A stretch of 64,000 bases of DNA. Origin: Synechococcales cyanobacterium GL140_1_metabinner_5_sub. Its GTDB lineage: Bacteria > Cyanobacteriota > Cyanobacteriia > Cyanobacteriales > Chamaesiphonaceae. Under the pieces are notes generated by a model. The model saw only the letters and a list, made by a program, of their open reading frames with translations. It did not search any database and was not told the DNA's origin. Position 1 is the stretch's first letter, and the number at the start of each line of letters is the position of its first letter. The translations under genes were made by a program, and so were the position numbers. Location: the NCBI GenBank assembly GCA_025359065.1, contig JANYHM010000028.1, positions 36,400-100,399 on the forward strand. Direction: 5' to 3'. Of this stretch, positions 18,438 to 26,786 are shown one piece after another.

Positions 18438-19427
18438 ATGGCTAGCTCTTTTCTCAATGAATCTCCAGCCAATAAATTCTGGAATCAAGGCAATGTAATA
18501 AAATATTCGATCGCCTGGTCAATTATCTCCATATTAATCTATGCAGTTTTTAGTGGTCCGATGAGTGGAGCTGATCGACCAACTTGGTATCGATTCTTAA
18601 CTGCTTACGGTCTGCAAATAACTCCAGTGATAATTTCTGGTTTTCTCTGTCTGCGTAACGGTTTAAGTAAAACCATGGTGAATGACAAAAAGCCTTGGAT
18701 GATCATGGGAATCGCTTTGCTGTGTTTTTCGATCGGCAACTTCTTCTTCTCTTCTTGGGAACTAATCTGGCATCTAAGTTCCACAGGCTGCTTGGGAGAT
18801 CCATTTTTTGTTGCATTTTATATGCTGCTATTATTCGCGATGGCAATGGTGATGTGGCAGCGAAAAATTGTGCCGAATGCTTGGCAGTTCTTGATCATCG
18901 GTGTAATTGCTGCTTACACAATCGGGCTGGCAAACATTATTCTGGAGCCAGTGGCGATTTCCCCCAGCACAACAGCAGTTACTGAGGCCGCAAAAGAAGA
19001 GCCAGTAAAAGAAGCTGCGCCTGTGGTAGAAGTTCCAGCCTGGGTTCAATCAGTCGATCAGGCAATTAAGCCCTATGGCAAAAATCTGAACGTCTTTTAT
19101 GTTTGGTGCGATGTTTGTCTATTTTGTCTATCCCTTGCAATACTGTTTTATTCCTGGGGTAGTCGGCTAGCCCGGTCTTGGCAGGTCACAGCTCAAGGAG
19201 TGTTCTTTATCTATGTTGCCGATGCTTGGTATGCCTATGCTGGCAACCGCATTGCCGATTACCAGGCCGGATTTACCTTAGAAGTCTGTTGGATTTTGGG
19301 AATCTTGCAATTTGGAGTGGCTGCGGCGATCGAGTTCGAGCAGTCTCTTGATTTACGGGCTGCTATGAGAGATGCAGCGATGGAGAGAGCTAGAACAGCA
19401 GAAGCCGAAGCAGCACTGCATTCTTAG
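18438..19427 (+). CDS. Polytopic membrane protein with a charged loop
   Basis: The 329-residue protein has about eight hydrophobic segments, near residues 24-42, 55-72, 85-105, 118-137, 148-166, 215-238, 248-268 and 280-298. Between segments five and six sits a hydrophilic loop of about 45 residues rich in Ala, Glu, Lys and Pro (AAKEEPVKEAAPVVEVPAW). The C-terminus is a short alanine/glutamate-rich helix. AAGGAAG lies a few bases before the ATG. No transporter or enzyme motif was recognised, and the family is unknown to me. The gene is followed by a bidirectional terminator, so it appears monocistronic. Confidence 0.6.
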   Translation: MASSFLNESPANKFWNQGNVIKYSIAWSIISILIYAVFSGPMSGADRPTWYRFLTAYGLQITPVIISGFLCLRNGLSKTMVNDKKPWMIMGIALLCFSIGNFFFSSWELIWHLSSTGCLGDPFFVAFYMLLLFAMAMVMWQRKIVPNAWQFLIIGVIAAYTIGLANIILEPVAISPSTTAVTEAAKEEPVKEAAPVVEVPAWVQSVDQAIKPYGKNLNVFYVWCDVCLFCLSLAILFYSWGSRLARSWQVTAQGVFFIYVADAWYAYAGNRIADYQAGFTLEVCWILGILQFGVAAAIEFEQSLDLRAAMRDAAMERARTAEAEAALHS

Positions 19428-19436
19428 CCAAGATCT

Positions 19437-19470
19437 AAAAAATCTCCAGTACTTTGACTGGGGATTTTTT
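19437..19470. terminator. Bidirectional intrinsic terminator
   Basis: AAAAAATCTCCAGT (19437-19450) pairs along 14 positions with ACTGGGGATTTTTT (19457-19470), with one wobble and a six-base loop. A-run and T-run flanks serve both the membrane protein gene and the convergent gene at 19479. Confidence 0.9.
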
Positions 19471-19478
19471 GCAGTTTA

Positions 19479-19865
19479 TTATTTTGTCCCAGGAGCCTGA
19501 GACTTTTTGATAGCATCCAGCACTTTGACATATTCCTTGGTTCTTTTGGCCTCGGGGGCTGCTGCCAGAAGTTTTTCTAGGGATTCAACAGTTTTTTGTT
19601 TATTGCCGGTATAGCCATAGTATTCCACCACTTGCTCCATACCTTCGATCGCTTTAGGATCTTTGGGGTTTTTCTTTAATACAGCCAAAAACTCGTTCTC
19701 TTTTGCCACTACCTGGGCATCCTGAGAAGAGAAAGAAGCTTTAGCTGGAGCAGGAGGCGATTGAGCCAAATTCCATGTTCCCAACAAGCTGCTAATAATC
19801 ACGCCGCCAGTGGCGAGGCTCACAGCCATCAAGACTATTTTTTTTGTTGCTTTTGACCTTTCCAT
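19479..19865 (-). CDS. Membrane-anchored small protein with one TPR-like region
   Basis: The 128-residue protein has one N-terminal hydrophobic segment (IVLMAVSLATGGVIISSLLG) after a basic start, giving a membrane anchor or uncleaved signal. The rest is helical with a TPR-like look: NEFLAVLKKNPKDPKAIEGM, then VESLEKLLAAAPEAK. Such proteins usually act as scaffolds on the periplasmic or thylakoid-lumen side. I do not recognise a named family. It is divergent from the 268-residue gene, which has a similar anchor plus helical-repeat plan, and the two share a 100-bp intergenic region. Confidence 0.6.
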   Translation of the reverse strand: MERSKATKKIVLMAVSLATGGVIISSLLGTWNLAQSPPAPAKASFSSQDAQVVAKENEFLAVLKKNPKDPKAIEGMEQVVEYYGYTGNKQKTVESLEKLLAAAPEAKRTKEYVKVLDAIKKSQAPGTK

Positions 19866-19965
19866 AAAAATACTCCGATATCTACTTACTCTTTAACCTA
19901 CCAATTTTTTGGCCTGAACTATCAAACCTAAACAAATCCGAAATGTTGACTAGAGGAAACCTATT

Positions 19966-20772
19966 ATGACCCTTTCCATCTCACGATCTGCACCCCAAAT
20001 TAAGTTGGTAACTTTTGCAGCCCTGATGTCAGTATTGGTGGTTGGAATGGCAGCCATACAGTCAGGTAAGCTCAAGAGTCTACGTGCAGTAGATAAATCC
20101 TTAGACCCGGTTGTGCTCCGACAAGAAAGTCAATTAAGAGCTAACCAGCTAGATCTGATGAAAAAAATTCCTAAGTTTGGTTTTAATAACCTGGCAGCCA
20201 ATACATCATTTATAAATTTTTTAGGCTATTTTGGAAGTACTGACGCTCGTAATATTAATGGATACAGCTTGGGCTTTGACTATTTTGATGTAGTTCTAAA
20301 GGAAGATCCCCGGTTTTTTCTGGCCTACTATTATCTATCTGGTACCGGTTCGAGCTATTTAGCAAATCCGGCTAGAACAGTTGAAATAATGAACGAAGGT
20401 TTTAAGTCAATTAAGCCTAACTCGCCAAAATACTCTTACTACCTATGGCGGCTGAAAGCTACTGACGAACTACTTTTTCTTGGAGAGTCCCAAATGGCGA
20501 AATTATCTATGGAAAAAGCGGCTGATTGGGCACAGCAGGCGGGGGATGAAGAGGGACGGCGAGTTGCCAAAATATCAAGTAGTACAGCCAAGTTCTTGGC
20601 CAGAAACCCAGATAGCAAGCAAGCTAGATTTGGTGCTTGGGCATCAATACTAGATACTGCGATCGATGATAGTGCCCGAAAACTGGCCATTGCCAAAATA
20701 TTGGAACTCGGCGGTAAAGTAGAGAAAGATTCCCAAGGTAAAATAAGAATCACTTCACCCGCCACAGACTAA
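19966..20772 (+). CDS. Anchored helical-repeat protein, 268 aa
   Basis: After a polar start, one hydrophobic segment (VTFAALMSVLVVGMAAI, near residues 15-32) anchors the protein. The remainder is alpha-helical with TPR-like pieces: DYFDVVLKEDPRFFLAYYYLS near residue 105, and later ADWAQQAGDEEGRRVAKIS. It resembles bacterial proteins of unknown role with degenerate TPRs facing the periplasm. The gene ends 13 bp before the SucC-like gene and may be co-transcribed with that pair, though no functional link is evident. The start at 19966 follows AGAGGAAA, a plausible ribosome binding site. Confidence 0.55.
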   Translation: MTLSISRSAPQIKLVTFAALMSVLVVGMAAIQSGKLKSLRAVDKSLDPVVLRQESQLRANQLDLMKKIPKFGFNNLAANTSFINFLGYFGSTDARNINGYSLGFDYFDVVLKEDPRFFLAYYYLSGTGSSYLANPARTVEIMNEGFKSIKPNSPKYSYYLWRLKATDELLFLGESQMAKLSMEKAADWAQQAGDEEGRRVAKISSSTAKFLARNPDSKQARFGAWASILDTAIDDSARKLAIAKILELGGKVEKDSQGKIRITSPATD

Positions 20773-20785
20773 TGGATTTATCTTA

Positions 20786-21841
20786 ATGGATTTACTAGAG
20801 TATCAAGCTAAAGACCTGTTCCAGGAGGTGGGAATTCCCACGCTGCCATCACAGCGGATTGATCGACCAACTGACATCAAGTTTCTCAAAATCCCCTATC
20901 CAGTAGTGCTGAAATCGCAAGTCAGTGTCGGCCATCGGGGCAAAGTTGGAGGAGTGCGGTTTGTGGAAAACACCATTGATGGGATTGCCGCAGCTCAAAC
21001 CATGTTTAACCTGCCGATTTTTGGTGAGGTGCCTCAAGTGTTGCTGGCTGAAGCTAAATATGATGTCAGCAAAGAGTTTTACTTGGCGGTGTTGATTGAC
21101 TATCGATCGCGGCGACCAGTGCTCTTGGGTTCAGAAAGAGGCGGTATGGATTTAGAGGCCGTGATGGATTCATTACAGCAAGTGATGATCAACGATACTT
21201 TCTCGCCTTTTTATGCCCGCAAACTGGCTATTTTAATGGGTTTGAGTGGTGAGTTATTGGTGCAGGTGAGCGGCATTATCGAAGCGATGTATCGACTGAT
21301 GGTGGCTCATGATTTAGACTTAGTAGAAATCAACCCGTTGGGTGTCAGCAGTGATGGCAAGCTGATGGCGCTAGATGGAAAGGTCACTGTCAACGATCGA
21401 GCAATTATCCGTCATCCCAAGCTCCAAGAGCTGATGCGCCAAAGCACTGTACGCAGTTTGCCTAAGGCGTTAGCTACTGGCAGTGGGAGAATTGGACTGT
21501 TGGTGGAGGGTCGCGGATTAGCTGTATCCAGCGTTGTAGAATTGCAGCGAGCTGGAAGGCCGATTTTTCAATGTTGGTCGGTCGATCGATTCACTAGCAA
21601 AGAGATGATCGAAGCTTTGCATGGAATGGCTAAAAATATTGATGTATTACTAGTGAAGTGTCACAGCCTTAATACACCGTTGCAAGCGCTGGCCACCTTA
21701 GAGCCTTGGTCAGTAGCCGTGGTTTTGGATGCTCCACCAAATTTGCTAGAAAACATTGATTTAGAACGATTTTCCCCAGTAGTAGTGAGCAATTTAGAGG
21801 CGGCGATCGCTGCTTTAGTGCAAGCCACATCTTCCTTTTAG
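20786..21841 (+). CDS. sucC: Succinyl-CoA synthetase beta-like ATP-grasp protein
   Basis: The 351-residue protein starts MDLLEYQAKDLFQEVGIP and keeps the ATP-grasp core: SQVSVGHRGKVGGVRFVEN, then ISSKEFYLAVLIDYRSRRP-like residues near 85-100, and LVEINPLGVSSDGKLMALDGK. Canonical SucC activates succinate with ATP and CoA together with the alpha subunit. The C-terminal ligase domain is divergent: the usual GGAxG-like loop and the FGGIVRCD motif are missing, and there is VEGRGLAVSSVVELQRAG instead. The protein is also about 40 residues shorter than typical SucC. The partner gene begins 7 bp downstream. The family assignment is firm, but the reaction is uncertain. Confidence 0.75.
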   Translation: MDLLEYQAKDLFQEVGIPTLPSQRIDRPTDIKFLKIPYPVVLKSQVSVGHRGKVGGVRFVENTIDGIAAAQTMFNLPIFGEVPQVLLAEAKYDVSKEFYLAVLIDYRSRRPVLLGSERGGMDLEAVMDSLQQVMINDTFSPFYARKLAILMGLSGELLVQVSGIIEAMYRLMVAHDLDLVEINPLGVSSDGKLMALDGKVTVNDRAIIRHPKLQELMRQSTVRSLPKALATGSGRIGLLVEGRGLAVSSVVELQRAGRPIFQCWSVDRFTSKEMIEALHGMAKNIDVLLVKCHSLNTPLQALATLEPWSVAVVLDAPPNLLENIDLERFSPVVVSNLEAAIAALVQATSSF

Positions 21842-21848
21842 TGACGTT

Positions 21849-22748
21849 ATGTTTGATTTACCAAAATCTTGTCGAGTATTAATTCAGGGCGTAGATCGAC
21901 CAGCCGCTCTAGTTGCAGTCGAGACGATGTTGACCTATGGCACCAACATTGTGGCTGAAGTGGCCGCTGGACGAGGTGGTCAGTCTGGGGGGCGAATCCC
22001 GGTTTTTGATCTAGTAGAACAGGCTCAAACTGAACTAGGGCAGATGGACGTGGCGATTATTTTTAATTCGCCTTGGCAGGTTTTGGATGCGGCATTAGAA
22101 TCGATCTCTGCTGGTATTGAGCGTATTATTATTTGTTCGGGTGGGGTGCCGCCGTTAGATAGTTTAGAAATCTTGCGGCATAGTGCTGATGTAATGGTAC
22201 TGGGTTCGGGCAGTGCGGGGATGATTGCACCCGATCGACTGCTACTGGGATCTTTTAACCCCGATTGTTTCCAGCTTGGTACGGTGGGCATTATTAGTCG
22301 CAGTAAAAGCTTGGCTTGTGAAACCGCCGACTTATTACGCCGTTATCAGCTTGGTCAATCTTTGGTCATTCATGTGGGCAGTGATGCGATTTTGGGTTCT
22401 ACGGGTAGTGAGTGGCTGAATATTCTCAGTCAAGACTCCCAGACCAGAGTCATATTACTACTAGGAAATATTGATCGAGATGACGAACTGCTGGCAGTTG
22501 CCCGATCGATTAAACAAAAGGTGATCGCCTATCGTCCGCAATTAACTAGTTCGATCGCTCCATTGAGTGATGCAGCAATGTTGCTTCGAGCGGGTCGTCG
22601 ATCGCAGCAGTCGCAAAATTTAATGGCCAATCACCAACAGGGCAAAAAAAACGGCGAGAAAATGGGGGAAGGAGTGACTGTTGCTGACTCAATTTTTGTT
22701 TTGCCCAAGTTGTTACAAGATAGTTTAACTAACGTTAGTTCGGGTTAA
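21849..22748 (+). CDS. sucD: Succinyl-CoA synthetase alpha-like protein lacking the active histidine
   Basis: The 299-residue protein has the CoA-binding Rossmann domain of SucD (RVLIQGVDRPAALVAVETM, GGVPPLDSLEIL, GIISRSKSLACET). In canonical SucD the phosphorylated histidine lies in RMGHAGAI, and a glutamate in GEIGG supports it. Here the corresponding places read GNIDRDDELLAV and LSDAAMLLRAGRRSQQ, with neither residue. The C-terminal tail (NLMANHQQGKKNGEKMG) is also unlike the family. It overlaps in function with the beta-like gene upstream, and the two form a tight operon. It may be a regulatory or altered-chemistry relative, not a working succinate-CoA ligase. Confidence 0.7.
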   Translation: MFDLPKSCRVLIQGVDRPAALVAVETMLTYGTNIVAEVAAGRGGQSGGRIPVFDLVEQAQTELGQMDVAIIFNSPWQVLDAALESISAGIERIIICSGGVPPLDSLEILRHSADVMVLGSGSAGMIAPDRLLLGSFNPDCFQLGTVGIISRSKSLACETADLLRRYQLGQSLVIHVGSDAILGSTGSEWLNILSQDSQTRVILLLGNIDRDDELLAVARSIKQKVIAYRPQLTSSIAPLSDAAMLLRAGRRSQQSQNLMANHQQGKKNGEKMGEGVTVADSIFVLPKLLQDSLTNVSSG

Positions 22749-22865
22749 GCAGAACCCAGCAAGTGGTGTTTTATAGCAATAGGTTTTGAAATTCCGGTAA
22801 CAAGACTGCTGAAAGCTAATAATTAAAGATGCCATCAGACAGCCGCCAGTTGTTTATACTGGGTC

Positions 22866-23444
22866 TTAAAGTCTGCCCCAACGAGTTAGGGGAAAGAATC
22901 GCCAAACGGCTTTGCCAATTAGGTTCTGCATGGGTAGTGTGCCCCAATAGCGAGAGTCATTACTATTGTTGCGGTTATCACCCATCACAAAGATTTCATT
23001 GGCTGGGACAGTAATATTTTCGATATCTTCGGGTTTGGGAATAGCGGTTACATAGGGTTCTGACAGAGCGACATCATTGCGATAGACCCGACCATTTTTT
23101 AAAGAAATTCGATCGCCTGGTAGCCCGATCGCCCGTTTGATAAAAGCTTGATCAGCTTGATATCCTTCGGCTTGCAGTTGGGGTGGTACGGCAAAAACTA
23201 CGATGTCAGAATAAACTGGGGGATGGAATTTATAAGAGATTTTTTCTACTACTAGCCGATCGCCCAGTTCTAGAGTAGGCAACATCGAAGCCGAGGGAAT
23301 GAAGCGCGGTTCGGCCACAAAGGTACGAATTACTAAAGCTAAGATGACGGCAGCAATCAAGATTTTGAGGTTTTCACCCCAGCTTTGCCAAAGCTTGGTC
23401 AGCAAGGGTGTGGGGGTTGAGGTGGAGTCGGATGGTTCGGGCAT
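22866..23444 (-). CDS. lepB: Signal peptidase I
   Basis: The 192-residue protein has one transmembrane segment (ILIAAVILALVIRTFVA, residues 28-44) followed by the catalytic serine Ser53 in PSASMLPTL. The general-base lysine Lys103 is in FIKRAIGLPGD, and the box NEIFVMGDNRNNSNDS comes later. It cleaves signal peptides from exported precursors, with its active site on the outer face of the membrane. The length is typical for cyanobacteria, which usually have two paralogues for thylakoid and cytoplasmic membranes. It sits convergent to the sucCD pair. A stretch matching its C-terminal coding DNA occurs at 26269. Confidence 0.95.
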   Translation of the reverse strand: MPEPSDSTSTPTPLLTKLWQSWGENLKILIAAVILALVIRTFVAEPRFIPSASMLPTLELGDRLVVEKISYKFHPPVYSDIVVFAVPPQLQAEGYQADQAFIKRAIGLPGDRISLKNGRVYRNDVALSEPYVTAIPKPEDIENITVPANEIFVMGDNRNNSNDSRYWGTLPMQNLIGKAVWRFFPLTRWGRL

Positions 23445-23575
23445 GATGAGAATAGAGAGTTGCAGTTCTTTTAGTATGGCATCATCTTCTACTTACTTTA
23501 AAAGGACAAAAGGCGGTTAGAGAGCTAATCCGCTCTAAGCACTAGCCTCCAGAGACTGAAAAAATTTCCTCAAAC

Positions 23576-23880
23576 TCATCCCGATGCTTGCTCTAGCAAC
23601 GTTGCAAGATCATCGATCTCAGTGTCAACACAGCCATTGTCAAATTTTGGAGCTGCTCAAAATCCAGCAGTAGCAACCGATTAATCAAATCCACAGGCAG
23701 CTCACCAAACTTCGTTCGCTATAGCTTGGAGACACAAGCACGGATATCGCGGGCAGAAGAAGCATTGCGAAATGGCTCAAAGACAGTTGCGCGAGTGATG
23801 CAGCGACGCAGCAGGCCAAGATCTTCAATTTTAATGTGTGTGTCTTCTGGGGTGATCACTATGTGGAAGCTCCGATTCAG
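23576..23880 (-). pseudogene. DUF4351-family remnant (Rpn/transposase-associated)
   Basis: Reading the minus strand gives SSARDIRACVSKL, then a TAG stop, then RTKFGELPVDLINRLLLLDF and EQLQNLTMAVLTLRS. The frame must shift by one base to continue as MDDLATLLEQASG before TGA. The FGELP, QL and DL/L spacing is that of the DUF4351 domain at the C-terminus of PD-(D/E)xK nuclease-like Rpn proteins. With an internal stop and a frameshift it is a dead copy. The upstream part (about 23730-23880) is not recognised, and no N-terminal nuclease domain remains. Confidence 0.55.
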
Positions 23881-23890
23881 CAGAGCTATT

Positions 23891-25201
23891 TTAATCTTCT
23901 AGTATCTTCCCCTTAGTTTCAAGCACCCACGGCATTAATAAAACTCCGACCAGCGGCACAAAACCGATCCAAAATAGAGCCTTAATTGCCGCATTCGCCG
24001 CATTTGCTCCCCCCAAAGCCGAAATAGAACCGACCCAAAAAGGCCCGATCGAAGCCACAATACGTCCCGTGTTGTAGCAAAAACCCGCACCAGTAGCCCG
24101 CAGACGTGTAGGAAACAGCTCCGGTAAATAATAGGTAAAACTACCAAACACCCCAAATACCGTCAACCCTACTAAAAAGTACAGATATGGTCGCACCCCC
24201 GGATCCCAATCTGGCCCAAAGACAGAAAAAATAAAGATTGATGACAGTAAAAAGTACAGCGACAACATTCGCTTGCGCCCCAAAGACTTAGCCAGCGGAA
24301 TAGTCAACAAAGTCCCCACCAAACCGCCCGTGTTATAACAATTAGCGGCCAGAGTTTTGGCCTGCTCGATCGCCGCCGAAGTCGCCACTTTATCTAAACC
24401 TTTCTGCTGAGCGATCGATTGAGCCAACCCCGCCGAAATCACCAAAATAAACGCATTGCAACTCCACCAAGTAATTAACGCCGTAGTAGCCGTAACGATC
24501 GCACTAAAAGTAGCACGTCGATAAGCCGGACTAAAAATTTCTCTGAGCTTACCAGCCACCGGACGATCCTTCGACGACCACCGCTCTGGTTCCTTAGCTA
24601 AAGCCCGCACCGCAAAAGAAGCAAACGCCGGAATCAAACCGCAAGCAAACACATATCGCCAAGACACCTCTGGCTGCCCTTTGAACAAATTCCCGGCGAT
24701 CAGCCAGTTCACAAAAGTTGCCAAAAATAACCCCATCGGTGCCGAAGTATATAGCAGAGCACCTGCCTCTACCCGATGCTTATCGGGCACCGTCTCGGCG
24801 ACCAACGTTGCTCCCGATGCCCACTCGCCACCAATACCCAAGCTAGCTAGCAAACGAAAACCAATCAGTGCCGGTAAACTGGGCGCAAAGGCACAGCAAG
24901 CAGTTCCTAACGAGTAGAGCAAAATAGTAATTGTCATTGTGCGCAATCGACCAATCCGATCGGCAATCTGGCCAAAAGCAATTCCCCCGATCGCCCAGCC
25001 AATCAATAATAGAGAAGTCAAAATCCCCGTCCAATAGGCCGTAGCCGCTTTTGCCGCCGTCGAGCCCAATTCCAGATGTAGCAGACTGGGAATGCAGTTG
25101 CCCGACACATAGTTAAACAATAGGCTATCGAAAATATTAAATCCCCAACCTAACCAGGCGGCAAATAAGACGCTCCATTGATTTCGACTTAGCTTGATCA
25201 T
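23891..25201 (-). CDS. Major facilitator superfamily transporter (metabolite:H+ symporter type)
   Basis: The 436-residue protein has twelve hydrophobic helices. The loop 2-3 signature IAFGQIADRIGRLRTM and the repeat in the second half, IPLAKSLGRKRML, are typical of the sugar/aromatic-acid:proton symporter branch of the MFS. SLGIGGEWASGATLVAETVP is the conserved segment of helices 4-5 found in sialate and shikimate/aromatic acid transporters. It probably imports an organic acid or sugar with protons across the cytoplasmic membrane; the substrate cannot be decided. It stands alone, with a 118-bp gap to the lipoprotein hydrolase gene. Confidence 0.85.
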   Translation of the reverse strand: MIKLSRNQWSVLFAAWLGWGFNIFDSLLFNYVSGNCIPSLLHLELGSTAAKAATAYWTGILTSLLLIGWAIGGIAFGQIADRIGRLRTMTITILLYSLGTACCAFAPSLPALIGFRLLASLGIGGEWASGATLVAETVPDKHRVEAGALLYTSAPMGLFLATFVNWLIAGNLFKGQPEVSWRYVFACGLIPAFASFAVRALAKEPERWSSKDRPVAGKLREIFSPAYRRATFSAIVTATTALITWWSCNAFILVISAGLAQSIAQQKGLDKVATSAAIEQAKTLAANCYNTGGLVGTLLTIPLAKSLGRKRMLSLYFLLSSIFIFSVFGPDWDPGVRPYLYFLVGLTVFGVFGSFTYYLPELFPTRLRATGAGFCYNTGRIVASIGPFWVGSISALGGANAANAAIKALFWIGFVPLVGVLLMPWVLETKGKILED

Positions 25202-25319
25202 ACAAATAACTCAGATGTGGACAGGACGCTACAGACGTGATGATAATCGATGCTAGTAGCCAATATTTGGCATGGCTTATTATATATTGGGGAAGAGTTA
25301 GTCGTTTTGATCCAAGTTG

Positions 25320-26234
25320 TTAAGGAAAAACTCGATTTACTTCAGCTTCAGTGAAAGAAATATTACTTTTTTCTGCTGTATCTTGCAGAATTTTTTTAGC
25401 GATGAGTTCATTAGCTGGTGCCAAAATGCCGAAATGGTCAGTATTTTTGGCTTCAATAAAGTTTATCTGATTACCATAAGACTCCTTGGCCATCGATCGC
25501 AGATCGGCAATATTGCCTCGCTTGGTGCCTTCAAACACCCAGGTCGGGGACTCGACCGAAAACAGCCAATGTATAGGCGATCTCAGTTCTGCTTCTCGTT
25601 GATTGGAGAGATCAAACGGCAAAAAGCCAGAATCTTGGCCATATGTAGTCACATTTGCTACTGGGCCAAAAGAAAAGACTGCCCGAAATCGATCACTATA
25701 CTCAGCAGCAAGTAATGCCATCGTGCCACCGGTACTATGTCCACCCAAATAGATACGTTTAGGATCAACGTAATCTTGTTGCTCTAAATATTTGACCGCA
25801 GCTAAAATGTCATCAATTTCACCATAGAAACCCTCTTTGCTACCAGGATTATTGTTACCACCTCGTAAAGAAGGAAACATCATGACAATTCCGGCTTGGC
25901 GGAAAGCTGCTGCTGATTGGTCGTTATTGCGAGGCTGTGGTGTCCAGCTATCTCCAATGGAGTTACAGTCACCGCCAGTGATCCAGATAATTGCTGGGTG
26001 TTTTTTGGCTTTTCCTGGATTGGGAGAAAGATAAGCAGCTAATTCACCGCTAGCGGTGGGGTACTTAACAGTGCTGAAGATCTTCGCTGGTGCTATTGCC
26101 AGTGGTTCTTGGAGAGTATTTTGCTTTCGTATAACTGTTTTAAAAACATCTCTGGAGTTTTTCAAATTTGCACGTTGACAGCCAGTGAATAATATTGCTA
26201 TCACCAAGAGAGAGCAACTCAATTTCTTAATCAT
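25320..26234 (-). CDS. Lipoprotein alpha/beta hydrolase (dipeptidyl-peptidase IV/S9-like)
   Basis: The 304-residue protein starts with a lipoprotein signal: MIKKLSCSLLVIAILFTGCQ, with lipobox Cys19. The mature part is an alpha/beta hydrolase. The nucleophile Ser167 lies in YLGGHSTGGTMALLAA, and HFGILAPA near the C-terminus supplies the histidine. An aspartate after VFSVESPTWVFEGTKR is missing from its usual place, so the acid residue is uncertain. Relatives are S9-type peptidases or acyl esterases. It would be anchored in a membrane facing the periplasm. No operon partner is visible. Confidence 0.75.
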   Translation of the reverse strand: MIKKLSCSLLVIAILFTGCQRANLKNSRDVFKTVIRKQNTLQEPLAIAPAKIFSTVKYPTASGELAAYLSPNPGKAKKHPAIIWITGGDCNSIGDSWTPQPRNNDQSAAAFRQAGIVMMFPSLRGGNNNPGSKEGFYGEIDDILAAVKYLEQQDYVDPKRIYLGGHSTGGTMALLAAEYSDRFRAVFSFGPVANVTTYGQDSGFLPFDLSNQREAELRSPIHWLFSVESPTWVFEGTKRGNIADLRSMAKESYGNQINFIEAKNTDHFGILAPANELIAKKILQDTAEKSNISFTEAEVNRVFP

Positions 26235-26254
26235 CTTTCGTTATCCATTACTTG

Positions 26255-26300
26255 TAAAGGTTACTCCAGCGAGTTAGGGGAAAAATCGCCAGAAATCTTT
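26255..26300 (-). pseudogene. Short stretch matching the 3' end of a signal peptidase gene
   Basis: The minus strand reads TTCTGGCGATTTTTCCCCTA and on to ACTCGCTGG. This matches the lepB 3' end (VWRFFPLTRW) except for a one-base deletion and a few substitutions. It may be the stump of a lost second lepB. It is short, so coincidence is possible. Confidence 0.3.
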
Positions 26301-26332
26301 TCTATTACTATCTTTTAATATGACATCATTTT

Positions 26333-26779
26333 TTACCAATTCTCCACAATGCAAAACCGACAGACTGTCCAGCGCTCTATCTCCCATTGAGGAGTACAGG
26401 CATTGCATTGGGGACACAGTACCCGATCATCCAGACTGTAATCTACTTGGTCAATAGTAGGAGTGGGCGGAGCCGGCAACTGCCAGCGACCGGTGCTGAA
26501 TCTGATATCAGTTAAGGGATCGGTGAGGGTGGCATTAAGAATTTTAAGGATCGATCGACGTTGCCAAGTGCAAAGATCAGCCAGAGCTGCACTGTGGGTA
26601 GCTACTTGTAGTACATCACCGCTACGAGTGCGAGGATAGATTTGTTCACTAGATTGAATTTGTAGGCTTTCCAACACTCTTGGCCAAGCGTTCATCACTT
26701 CTTGCCAAGCCCGAAAAGCATCCCAAGCGGGTTGTTGGGTGATATTGGTAATTACCTGATCGATCGAACTCCAAGACAT
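26333..26779 (-). CDS. DUF721 / DciA-like protein with C-terminal zinc ribbon
   Basis: The 148-residue protein has the DUF721 pattern: an N-terminal AWQEVMNAWPRVLESL, a central hydrophobic strand stretch (SGDVLQVATHSAALADLCTW), and the ending DPLTDIRFSTGRW. This matches DciA, the ancestral bacterial loader of the replicative helicase DnaB. A two-pair cysteine ribbon (CPQC at 122-125 and CRFC at 140-143) is attached at the C-terminus, which suits a metal-binding module. Its start lies 7 bp after the J-domain gene, so the two are translated together. DciA function in cyanobacteria is inferred from the family. Confidence 0.7.
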   Translation of the reverse strand: MSWSSIDQVITNITQQPAWDAFRAWQEVMNAWPRVLESLQIQSSEQIYPRTRSGDVLQVATHSAALADLCTWQRRSILKILNATLTDPLTDIRFSTGRWQLPAPPTPTIDQVDYSLDDRVLCPQCNACTPQWEIERWTVCRFCIVENW

Positions 26780-26786
26780 ATTTCAC

